Assembly (NCBI RefSeq): GCF_002091675.1
Contig: NZ_BDAE01000021.1
Location: 1 to 64,000, forward strand
DNA: 64,000 nt
Direction: 5' to 3'
Source: Pseudomonas luteola NBRC 103146
Lineage (GTDB): Bacteria > Pseudomonadota > Gammaproteobacteria > Pseudomonadales > Pseudomonadaceae
Shown here: piece after piece, positions 44,829 through 52,767 of the stretch
How positions within the stretch are numbered: position 1 is the stretch's first letter
How the letters are laid out: every line of letters starts with the position of its first letter
Translations under genes and position numbers: made by a program
Notes under the pieces: generated by a model
What the model saw: only the letters and a program-made list of their open reading frames with translations
The model's database searches: none
What the model was told of the DNA's origin: nothing

Positions 44829-45449
44829 TCAGCGCTTGCTGAGCGCCAGGCGGGCGGCAAAGAGGAGGAAAACGCCCCCAGTGAGTCGGTCCATCCACTG
44901 GATCACTTTTTCACGACGTAAAATCTGGGCCAATGGGCGAGTCGCACCGATCAACGCCATGGACCAGATGAATCCAATTGCTACGTGAATGCTTACCAGG
45001 CCAAAGGTCCAGAGGATCAAGGAGTGTCCCTGAGGAATGAATTGAGGCAGGAAGGAGACGTAGAAAATTCCAACTTTGGGATTCAATACGTTGCCCAGCA
45101 TCCCTTTGAGAAACCAGTTCGTGTTCTGCACGCGGGTAGTGTCGTTGGCGACCATTGAGTTGCGGGGCCGCACCATCATGTTCAAGCCCAGCCAGCACAG
45201 GTAGGCAGCGCCACAATACTTGAGCACATCATAAGCCAGCTCGGATACGGCAATTAAAGCCCCAAGGCCAAAGGCAACGGCGGCGCCCCAGATCAAACAC
45301 CCCGCATTGATGCCCAGTGCCGCCCGGATGGCCTGCGCTCTTCCCTCAACAGCCGCTGTGCGTAACACCAGGGCAGTATCAAGCCCTGGCGTCAATGTAA
45401 GTAAGGTAGCAGCCAAGGTAAACGCAACGACGTTATCAATGATGGGCAT
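44829..45449 (-). CDS. LysE/RhtB-family amino-acid exporter
   Basis: A 206-residue inner membrane protein with six helices. The opening FTLAATLLTLTPGLDTALVLRTAAVEGR (residues 10-37) is the LysE/RhtB signature, with GMLGNVLNPKVGIFYVSFLPQFI in the middle. The family exports amino acids such as homoserine, threonine or lysine. No amino-acid gene is adjacent, so the substrate is open. Confidence 0.93.
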   Translation of the reverse strand: MPIIDNVVAFTLAATLLTLTPGLDTALVLRTAAVEGRAQAIRAALGINAGCLIWGAAVAFGLGALIAVSELAYDVLKYCGAAYLCWLGLNMMVRPRNSMVANDTTRVQNTNWFLKGMLGNVLNPKVGIFYVSFLPQFIPQGHSLILWTFGLVSIHVAIGFIWSMALIGATRPLAQILRREKVIQWMDRLTGGVFLLFAARLALSKR

Positions 45450-45638
45450 GGCTCAAAGAACGGTAGAGATGAAAACCAAACCTTAGCGCGTTTTAGCGTA
45501 ACCCGACCATACCGCACGTGGAGTGATTCCTTTTCGGGAGCGCAACACCTCCATCATTGCGGTGTGTAGCGCCCCTGCCTGACTAACCGATCCTCAAAGG
45601 CAAACTCCTGCCTCATCGGTGCCACGCTCATAGATTGA

Positions 45639-46229
45639 TCAAGGCTTTTGCAAATAGCCGGGCAGCGCTTCCAGCCGCCTCATCCACCGTGCGACATGAC
45701 TATAAGGTTCTAGATCCACATCGCCTTCTGGCGCCAGCACGACGTAAGGATAGACCGCGCAATCTGCGATGGTTGGGCGGCCCATTGCAAGCCAGTCGTT
45801 GTGTTCCAGATGCTTGTCGAGTAGCGAGAGCGTTACCACCGCTTTCTCAAGCGCCTGCGATTTATCCAGGTCGTAGCCAAATTTCTGCACCAGCCGTGCA
45901 GCACATACGCTGTGCTGCACTTCATTGGCAGCAAACGAGAGCCACTGAACGATCTCGGCTTGGCCTTGCGGATGCGCTGGCCACCATGCCAAACCACCAT
46001 ATACACCCGCCAGATAGACCAGAATGGCCTGCGAGTCTCTGACGACCTGCTTGCCGTCTTCCAGGATAGGTAACTGGCCCAACGGATTCAGCTCCGACAG
46101 CGGCGGCTGCTTGTGTGCTCCGCTCAGAAAATCCACTGGCACACGTTCAAGCTCGATATTGGCCAATGACGCAAAAAGCCTCACCTTGTAGCAGTTTCCG
46201 GAAGCCTCCAGATCATACAGTTTCATCAT
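45639..46229 (-). CDS. Glutathione S-transferase
   Basis: A 196-residue GST: thioredoxin-like N-domain (KLYDLEASGNCYKVRLF, residues 3-19, and LNPLGQLPILEDG with the cis-Pro) and an all-helical C-domain including WLAMGRPTIADCAVYPYV. It conjugates glutathione to electrophiles. Its start overlaps the stop of the upstream VOC gene (ATGA-type overlap), showing translational coupling, so the two enzymes probably detoxify one compound. A divergent LysR regulator lies upstream of the pair. The first Met or the second could be the start. Confidence 0.92.
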   Translation of the reverse strand: MMKLYDLEASGNCYKVRLFASLANIELERVPVDFLSGAHKQPPLSELNPLGQLPILEDGKQVVRDSQAILVYLAGVYGGLAWWPAHPQGQAEIVQWLSFAANEVQHSVCAARLVQKFGYDLDKSQALEKAVVTLSLLDKHLEHNDWLAMGRPTIADCAVYPYVVLAPEGDVDLEPYSHVARWMRRLEALPGYLQKP

Positions 46230-46651
46230 GCATCCCCTTCAACAAGCTGATTGAACTCGAGAACGTTGCCATCGGGATCGCGGATAAACAGCGCGACGCG
46301 TCTAGGACCAATAGGATGTGGCCCTTCCGTAATCATGATCCCCTGCTCGTTCAACCACCTCTGGAGTGCCTCAAGGTCATCTACAATAAAGGCAGGATGA
46401 GTCATACCCGGCAGCTTTATCGGTTCATCCAGTAAAACATTGTGAGCATGGGGTATACGGGTCCCGTTAAAGATCAGGTTTATACGAACCCCATCAGGGC
46501 TGAGCATCTCATTGGCCTCATACCGAGGAAAATGTGCGCTCTCCATAAATCCGAGGGCCTGATAAAACGATATCGCTCGGTTTTTATCACTGACACGAAC
46601 CCCGATGTGGTCGTATGAGAGAATGCGAGCAGGACTTGGTTGCTGGTTCAT
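46226..46651 (-). CDS. VOC-family (glyoxalase/dioxygenase) protein
   Basis: A 141-residue vicinal oxygen chelate protein. I choose ATG 46651 because GGAG lies 8 bases before it; in-frame ATGs further upstream (46672, 46708) lack one. Residues about 10-135 form the two beta-alpha-beta-beta-beta units: LSYDHIGVRVSDKNRAISFY with a metal His, GMTHPAFIVDDLEAL and the terminal RDPDGNVLEFNQ with a Glu ligand. Members include glyoxalase I, fosfomycin-resistance thiol transferases and ring-cleavage dioxygenases. Coupled to a GST gene and likely controlled by the divergent LysR. Confidence 0.9.
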   Translation of the reverse strand: MNQQPSPARILSYDHIGVRVSDKNRAISFYQALGFMESAHFPRYEANEMLSPDGVRINLIFNGTRIPHAHNVLLDEPIKLPGMTHPAFIVDDLEALQRWLNEQGIMITEGPHPIGPRRVALFIRDPDGNVLEFNQLVEGDA

Positions 46652-46764
46652 AGGTTGCACTCCGGTTGACATCAGGCGTTCTAGTTTCTGCTGATCCATC
46701 CGTTTCACCTATGCCGTGAACCTGAGAAGACTTATGCAGTAATTGCACAGATAAAGGCGCAGCA

Positions 46765-47673
46765 ATGGACAAGCTCAAGGCGATGGCCAATTTCATTCGG
46801 ATAGTGGAAAACGGCAGCTTGAGTTCAGCGGCAGAGGCAACCGGCCAATCGGTGGCGTCGCTTGTACGCTCACTGGCGGCCCTGGAGCGTCATCTGGGGG
46901 TTCGGCTATTGAACCGCAGTACGCGCCGTATGGCCCTTACCGTCGAGGGTGAGGAGTATCTTGCCTGGAGTCAGCGGATGCTGGCTGATGTCGACGACAT
47001 GGAGCAGCGCCTGGAAGCTCGCGATGGCGTAGTTAGAGGTGTGCTCCGGCTAACGGCGCCTGTCGAATTCGGACAACGCTACGTTGCACCTGTCCTAAAC
47101 GACTTTCTTAAGGAGCATGAAGAAGCAAGCGCCGAACTAACGTTAAGCGACGAGATCCTCCCGCTGCTGGATGAGCGCCTCGATCTTGCCCTGCGGATCG
47201 GCCATCTTCGTGACTCGACCATGATCGCACGAAGAATAGGAGGTACCCGCCTCGTTACCTGTGCCAGCCCTGATTACCTTCACGCCTCACCTGTCATTGA
47301 TAACCCTGGCTCATTGCGTGAACATGCTTGCATCCTGTTGTCATCACAAGGCCGGCACTGGTACTACCGGCACAACGGAAAGGAGCTGGCCGAATCCATC
47401 ACACCTCGGCTGGTCTGCAACCAGGTTAGAGCAGCCACCCTCGCCTGCCTGCAAGGTTTGGGCATCACACGGCTGATGCATTATCAGGTTGCCGATGAGC
47501 TTGCTGAGGGTCGTTTGATCAGAGTCCTCGAATCGTTCGAACCTGCGGACCTGCCCATTCATCTGGTCTATCCGCACGCCCTGCAGCTTTCGCCCCGTGT
47601 GCGCGCCTTCGTGGACTGGGCTTGCCCGCAGCTGGAAAAACGTACACCTGATCCGCGGGTACGCCGCCTGTAA
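46765..47673 (+). CDS. LysR-family transcriptional regulator
   Basis: A 302-residue LysR regulator with helix-turn-helix at about 18-37 (LSSAAEATGQSVASLVRSL) and effector domain from about 90, including LDLALRIGHL and VTCASPDYL. It is divergent from the VOC-GST pair, whose genes it probably activates in response to an electrophile. The start ATG is close to AAAGGCGCAGCA, a modest ribosome binding site. Confidence 0.93.
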   Translation: MDKLKAMANFIRIVENGSLSSAAEATGQSVASLVRSLAALERHLGVRLLNRSTRRMALTVEGEEYLAWSQRMLADVDDMEQRLEARDGVVRGVLRLTAPVEFGQRYVAPVLNDFLKEHEEASAELTLSDEILPLLDERLDLALRIGHLRDSTMIARRIGGTRLVTCASPDYLHASPVIDNPGSLREHACILLSSQGRHWYYRHNGKELAESITPRLVCNQVRAATLACLQGLGITRLMHYQVADELAEGRLIRVLESFEPADLPIHLVYPHALQLSPRVRAFVDWACPQLEKRTPDPRVRRL

Positions 47674-47771
47674 AAACCAGGCGGCCTCAGGTTTTCACAC
47701 TTTCAAACACGCAGAATCAGAGGCATAACATAACGCTACCCGCTCAAGCGATACGCCTTGTTGTCCATAAA

Positions 47772-47930
47772 CTATTGAGTTTGGAGCTCGGCCTTGCAAA
47801 AAGGACAGAGCCAGGCAAGCGAGTCGCTCTCAGGATGAAGCGAATAAATACAAGCCCGGAGCTCACCGCACTCTTCGCACTCGACACGACGGTTCAGTTG
47901 GTCATCGTCATCATCAGGCATGCCAGACAT
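47772..47930 (-). CDS. Small zinc-ribbon protein (52 residues)
   Basis: From ATG 47930 the minus strand encodes MSGMPDDDDDQLNRRVECEE followed by CGELRACIYSLHPESDS and LAWLCPFCKAELQTQ, ending TAG at 47772. Two Cys-x2-Cys knuckles (C18-x2-C21 and C42-x2-C45) are spaced like a rubredoxin/zinc-ribbon fold, with an acidic N-terminus. A GGATG precedes the ATG by 6 bases; an in-frame ATG four codons earlier is possible. The Cys pairs and natural composition argue for a real gene. It follows the LysR gene on the opposite strand, with no partner. Confidence 0.7.
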   Translation of the reverse strand: MSGMPDDDDDQLNRRVECEECGELRACIYSLHPESDSLAWLCPFCKAELQTQ

Positions 47931-48490
47931 AAGAACATCCATTTAATATGAGTCGGTTGTTACTAGAGGCAGGCAGCATGGAATTCAGGACGGCCTCATG
48001 TCCTGAAGGCTTTTCTAGAGCCAATCAAGCCAGCCGACACTAGTAAAAAGGTAAAACGCGTAAAAGGGAATAGCCGTTTGCCACCTTGATACTGCGCTTA
48101 TCAAGCCAAGCCGTCCATTACCAAGAGGTATTAAAGAAGGTATAAGGCGGGGCCCAAGGCTGCGAAGATTGAAACGCTGTGCAAGCTACCAGTGGCCATC
48201 CATCCCGCAAATGGTTTTCATCTAGGTAATAGATTCCTGCTCGACTAGCTTTCCCTTCTATCGCATGCTCCGCTGCCTGTTTCCATCGCCCCCCCTTCGT
48301 GGAGAATGGCCGCCTGTGCTTCAGAAAAAGGAGTCGTGTGTTTCTACCTCTTCGAATAGCTTGTATATGGCCGGATGATCAAAAGCACCGGCCGCTGCGC
48401 TAGATGTCGTATCATAAAAGGGCTTCTTCTAGTCAGCCTTGGCTGGAATGCTCGTGCGCAGCAGGCTTTACCTTTGTTGAGGATCTACCC
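47931..48490. other. Intergenic, promoter of the hybrid kinase
   Basis: About 560 bases without a recognised gene. An ATG at 48404 is in frame with the downstream kinase but has no ribosome binding site. The stretch is otherwise unremarkable. Confidence 0.4.
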
Positions 48491-51400
48491 TTGGCTTTAC
48501 CCGGCAAGCCCACCCCCAAGGTTCGTCTACGCAGACGTCTTCTGACGCTTTCATTGGCAGGCATTGTGCCAATTGCACTGATTGCCGGGCTTGGTCTGGT
48601 GGCCATCATTCATGAGCAGAAGTCGATAGCCGAGCAGCGGAGCCTCGAGGCCACGCGCCTGACAGCAACGGCAGTAGACGTTGAAATTAACCGCTCGCTG
48701 GACCTGCTACAAACCCTTTCGCAGTCCCCTTTTCTCGATGATGGCAACCTCGACAGCTATCAGGAATTGGTCCGCCGTGTCGTCCCGCTGGTGCCCGGTT
48801 GGAAAACTGTCATTATTGCTACACCGGATGGTCAGGTACTGAGGAGGATTGCCGCCCATCATGTGAGCGCAGACGGCCCGTTGGCAGAACCGGAAAGTTT
48901 TATGCAGGTCGTAAGCACTCTCAAACCTGCGATCGGCCAGTTGGCGGCAGGCCCCTCAGGCACATTGGCCATCCCGCTGCGTATGCCGGTCATGCGCAAT
49001 GGCAAGCTGGTTTATGTCTTAACGGCGGTGCTCAAGCCTGAGGTGATCTTTAACGTTATCAACCTTCGACGTCTGCCCAGCGATTGGGTCGCCACCGTAG
49101 TCGATGCCAATGGACGCCGCATTGCGCGTACGCGCGACCATGAGAAAACCTTGGGCAAACCTGCTGCCCCTTCACTGATGGCAATGGTCAAGCAGAACAC
49201 AAACGAAGGCAGCGGGCTGACACAGACGGTAGAAGGTATAAGGGTATATTCCGCCTATGTGCATTTGAAGCAGAGCGGATGGTTTGTCGCGACGGGCATT
49301 CCCGCACACGATATTGCCAAGGGGGCCCTCAAGGCGTTTGCCATTTATGGTGGAGGCCTTCTGTTGTCCCTGATTGTCGCGCTGTTGGCCACACGATACG
49401 CCTCGCGCCGCATCAATGACCCGATGCGCGCCTTGCGGCATGCTGCATTGGCCATGGGTCAGGGCCAGGCACCTCATCTACCGGAAACCGAGATTCGGGA
49501 GATCGATGACGTGGCCCAGGCGCTGATCACATCGGCGACGGCACGCCAGGAGAGCGAGCACCAACGTGACCTTTTAGTATCACGCCTGCAAAAAGCCCAG
49601 ACGGCTCTCTCACAGCAAGTCGAAGATTTGGAAGGACTCTATGCACTCAGTCAAAGCCTGCTGCAGTTATCGTCGCTGTACGACCAGTTAAGTGCGATTC
49701 TGAACTTGGTCTGCGAGCTGCTGAACGCACCTGGAGGGTTCATCGGTTTGGAAGGTACAGCACCAGCGCCCGATCGGCTGGTCAGCAAAGGAATATCAAA
49801 TGCTGCCCTACCGGTGTCATGTCTCCATGATCAGGTGCAGGGCAACCTGGTAGAGCACTCAAGCCGGCTGCGCGCTGAGGGTTTCAGAACGCATCACGAT
49901 GTAACGATACGGCGTGATGGTCAGGACACACTGGGCTGGCTAACGGTGCTGTTCAGAGAGACCCATGAGCTTTCACCACGGGAGATTCGGCTGGTCGAGA
50001 TCTGCGCAGCGACGGCTGCCCTCTTTATAGATCGCGCCAGCCAGCAGGAAAAAGCCCGGCGCTCCGAACAGCAACTTCACGTAGCGCTTAACTCTTCAGC
50101 TATTCCCTTCGCCATTCTTTCTCCTGCTACAGAGGTACAAACATCGGCTGAAGACTTCACCCTGGTCTATATCAATGACGCTGGGGCGACGGCCCTACGC
50201 TCCCGTGCAGCGGCGCTTACAGACAAGCCCGTTAGCGGAGTGCTGTCTGGTTGGGCGCAGGGCGACATCTATCATGCGCTGCGTGAAACAATGATCAGCG
50301 GCGAGCCTAGATCGCTCGAGTCGCTGGTACAAACGAGCACCTGCGAGGGCTGGTTCCATATTGTAGCCACGCCGTTCCAGAACAATATTGCCGTCTGGTT
50401 TGCCGATATCAGTGAGCGCAAACTTCAGGAGCAGCAGCTTCGCGAGGCTGACCGTCAAAAAGACGAGTTCCTGGCGACATTGGCCCATGAATTGAGAAAC
50501 CCGCTGGCGCCTATTCGTCAGGCAGTCAGCCTGCTGGAAACAGGTCAAATCAGCGAAGAGCAGCGCCGCTGGAGCCAGGACGTCATCAAGCGTCAGGTGA
50601 CCCATATGGGGATGCTACTGGACGATCTGCTTGATGTTTCCCGGATAACCCGCGGCAAGATCGAGCTGCGTAAGCAGCCCACGCAGCTAGCCTCTGTGAT
50701 ACGTGCCGCCGTCGAAACGACTAAGCCTTTGTTCGAGACGAAGGGGCACACTCTGACTGTCGAGCTCCCTTCAGACTCTGTCGCTCTGAATGTGGACCCG
50801 TTACGACTGGAACAGATTCTGATCAACCTGTTGAGCAACGCAGCCAAATATACGCCCCAGAAAGGTCGGATTACGGTTACCACAGCCCTTAATGGCAACA
50901 AGGCACACATCACTGTTTCGGATAATGGGATTGGCATTGAGCCTGACGCCCTGGCCTCCCTGTTCGTGATGTTTGTACAGGTTCCCAGATCCAGCGAAGA
51001 AACCAATAGCGGATTGGGTATTGGATTGGCACTGGCTCAATCCCTGGCTCAACTGCATGACGGCACGCTTACTGTTGCTAGTGAGGGCTCAGGCAAGGGC
51101 GCCTGCTTCACCCTCAGCCTGCCTTATGATGAGACCCTGGAGGCACCGCACGACGTCTTCTCAGCGCCTGCCATCTCGACAGCGGCCCATCGCCGCATCG
51201 TAGTTGCCGATGACAACCCTGACATAGCGGAAACCATGGCCGAGCTACTGCGCCTGGAAGACCATGAGGTCTCATTAGCCTACAACGGCTTTCAGGCGCT
51301 GGAGCTGTTCAAAACGCTCAAGCCCGACGTGATGCTGCTGGATGTAGGTATGCCCGGCATGACGGGGCATCAGGTCGCTCAGGCTATTCGGGCATTGCCG

Positions 51401-51538
51401 GAGGGCAGACACACGCTGCTTATCGCGATCACGGGATGGGGACAGGATCAGGATAAGGAAAAGGCCCTGCAGGCCGGCTTCGACTACCACTTTACCAAGC
51501 CAGTAAGCATTGCCGATATTTATGCCCTGCTCCAATAG
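48491..51538 (+). CDS. Hybrid sensor histidine kinase, dCache-GAF-PAS-HisKA-HATPase-REC
   Basis: About 1015 residues. I prefer TTG 48491, 7 bases after GAGGA, which begins just before the first helix; ATG 48404 would add 29 residues of odd cysteine-bearing sequence. Order: transmembrane helix (LLTLSLAGIVPIALIAGLGL), periplasmic dCache/PDC sensor of about 210 residues, second transmembrane helix (FAIYGGGLLLSLIVALLATR), HAMP-like linker, GAF (about 415-530), PAS, HisKA with His666 in TLAHELRNPL, HATPase_c (NLLSNAAKYTP, DNGIGI, LGIGLALAQ) and a C-terminal receiver with Asp951 in LLLDVGMPG. The receiver is at the end with no histidine phosphotransfer domain, so phosphate leaves through a separate protein. 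Signal unknown; dCache domains bind amino acids, organic acids and similar. Confidence 0.92.
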   Translation: MALPGKPTPKVRLRRRLLTLSLAGIVPIALIAGLGLVAIIHEQKSIAEQRSLEATRLTATAVDVEINRSLDLLQTLSQSPFLDDGNLDSYQELVRRVVPLVPGWKTVIIATPDGQVLRRIAAHHVSADGPLAEPESFMQVVSTLKPAIGQLAAGPSGTLAIPLRMPVMRNGKLVYVLTAVLKPEVIFNVINLRRLPSDWVATVVDANGRRIARTRDHEKTLGKPAAPSLMAMVKQNTNEGSGLTQTVEGIRVYSAYVHLKQSGWFVATGIPAHDIAKGALKAFAIYGGGLLLSLIVALLATRYASRRINDPMRALRHAALAMGQGQAPHLPETEIREIDDVAQALITSATARQESEHQRDLLVSRLQKAQTALSQQVEDLEGLYALSQSLLQLSSLYDQLSAILNLVCELLNAPGGFIGLEGTAPAPDRLVSKGISNAALPVSCLHDQVQGNLVEHSSRLRAEGFRTHHDVTIRRDGQDTLGWLTVLFRETHELSPREIRLVEICAATAALFIDRASQQEKARRSEQQLHVALNSSAIPFAILSPATEVQTSAEDFTLVYINDAGATALRSRAAALTDKPVSGVLSGWAQGDIYHALRETMISGEPRSLESLVQTSTCEGWFHIVATPFQNNIAVWFADISERKLQEQQLREADRQKDEFLATLAHELRNPLAPIRQAVSLLETGQISEEQRRWSQDVIKRQVTHMGMLLDDLLDVSRITRGKIELRKQPTQLASVIRAAVETTKPLFETKGHTLTVELPSDSVALNVDPLRLEQILINLLSNAAKYTPQKGRITVTTALNGNKAHITVSDNGIGIEPDALASLFVMFVQVPRSSEETNSGLGIGLALAQSLAQLHDGTLTVASEGSGKGACFTLSLPYDETLEAPHDVFSAPAISTAAHRRIVVADDNPDIAETMAELLRLEDHEVSLAYNGFQALELFKTLKPDVMLLDVGMPGMTGHQVAQAIRALPEGRHTLLIAITGWGQDQDKEKALQAGFDYHFTKPVSIADIYALLQ

Positions 51539-52018
51539 CCAAACGTTATCTGGAAAGAACGCATGGCTCATAGCATGACACTTTCAAACCCTGCTCTGGA
51601 GCACCGGCGGGCCATATCGCACCGAAGAGGCAGACGCTCAATGGCCTTGCTCTGGTTGTCATGAGGAAGACTGCATAGCGGGCGCCATCACCGAAGCCTG
51701 GGGTGGCCTGTATTACCTGGAGCGGTTAGCGAAGGTACAGATACGCGCAATGAGCACAGGCAGGTAAGCTCTTTGCTCGCGTGGCCCTGCGATCATACGT
51801 AAGACCGCCGAGCAGATGCGCGAAGGCGACCTGGAAAGCGCTCGTCTGCACCTTGCCAGTATCAAACAGATGCTGGATCGTCATGAACCGGACTATGCAA
51901 CGTAGCACCAGCAGAGGCCAGCTCCGGCGATGCAGAGCGGAACACATCTACTGACGCACCGGGGACGGGTTCGGTACTATGCGGTACGCCACTCATTCAC
52001 TTATCCCGAGAGCTACGG
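51539..52018. other. Possible decayed small gene
   Basis: No intact gene. On the plus strand one frame (about 51586-51770) reads QWPCSGCHEEDCIAG and EAWGGLYYLERLAKVQIRAM before a stop, and another frame (about 51790-51905) reads KTAEQMREGDLESARLHLAS and IKQMLDRHEPDYAT before a stop. Both have natural composition and could be two parts of one frameshifted protein of about 100 residues. No family recognised. Confidence 0.35.
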
Positions 52019-52681
52019 ATGACATTGCCCACGCGACCCTATTCTGCCTTTCTTTTTGATATGGATGGCACACTGCTGACCAGCATCGCCTCCGCTGAGC
52101 GTGCCTGGACACAGTGGGCATTGGGTCATGGCCTTGACCCGGCTAACCTTATTGCCGTCATGCATGGCGTACGCGCCGTGGAAACCGTTCGCCGTTTTGC
52201 GCCACCCGGCGCGGACATTGAGGCAGAGACGCGGGCCATTACCGAGGCCGAGATAGCCGACACCTCGGATGTAAGGGAAATTGCGGGAGCGGCAGCCTTT
52301 CTTGCCAGCCTGCCGGAAGGCCGCTGGGCACTAGTGACCTCAGCCTCACGTCGTCTGGCTGAGGCACGCCTTGCCGCGGCGGGTATGGCGCTGCCTGCCG
52401 TCATCATTTCGTCTGAGGACGTGGAGCATGGCAAGCCCGCCCCTGATTGCTTCCTGGCAGGCGCCAAAGCCCTTGGGGTCGATATCAGTGAGTGTCTGAT
52501 ATTTGAAGATACTCATGCAGGCATTACGGCGGCGCAGGCTGCTGGCGCCGATGTAGTGGTCATTACGGCTACTCACAAAACACCACTGGATGTCGCCCAT
52601 CCTGGCCTTGCGCACTACGCGGACGTGCGTATCGAGCATGAGGCGGAAGGCCGGTTCCGGCTGGTTACGGCGAGCAATTGA
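52019..52681 (+). CDS. HAD-family sugar phosphatase (YfbT-like)
   Basis: A 220-residue haloacid dehalogenase-fold phosphatase. Nucleophile Asp14 and Asp16 are in LFDMDGTLL, the Thr/Ser motif II in LVTSAS, Lys in HGKPAPDCFLAGAKALG and the acidic motif IV in LIFEDTHAGITAAQAAG. The cap helices between motifs I and II fit subclass C1 phosphatases such as YfbT/YqaB that act on sugar phosphates. It is convergent with a GH3 beta-glucosidase. Confidence 0.92.
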   Translation: MTLPTRPYSAFLFDMDGTLLTSIASAERAWTQWALGHGLDPANLIAVMHGVRAVETVRRFAPPGADIEAETRAITEAEIADTSDVREIAGAAAFLASLPEGRWALVTSASRRLAEARLAAAGMALPAVIISSEDVEHGKPAPDCFLAGAKALGVDISECLIFEDTHAGITAAQAAGADVVVITATHKTPLDVAHPGLAHYADVRIEHEAEGRFRLVTASN

Positions 52682-52688
52682 GATAACA

Positions 52689-52723
52689 GGGCAGGCCTCC
52701 AGATGTCATTGTCAGGCCTACCC
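52689..52723. terminator. Terminator-like hairpin
   Basis: GGGCAGGCCT (52689-52698) and AGGCCTACCC (52714-52723) pair with one mismatch over a 15-base loop, between the convergent HAD and GH3 genes. No T-run. Confidence 0.45.
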
Positions 52724-52767
52724 GTAACTGGCAGGCGCGCCGCAGCACAGGCTACGGCGCTTACCTC

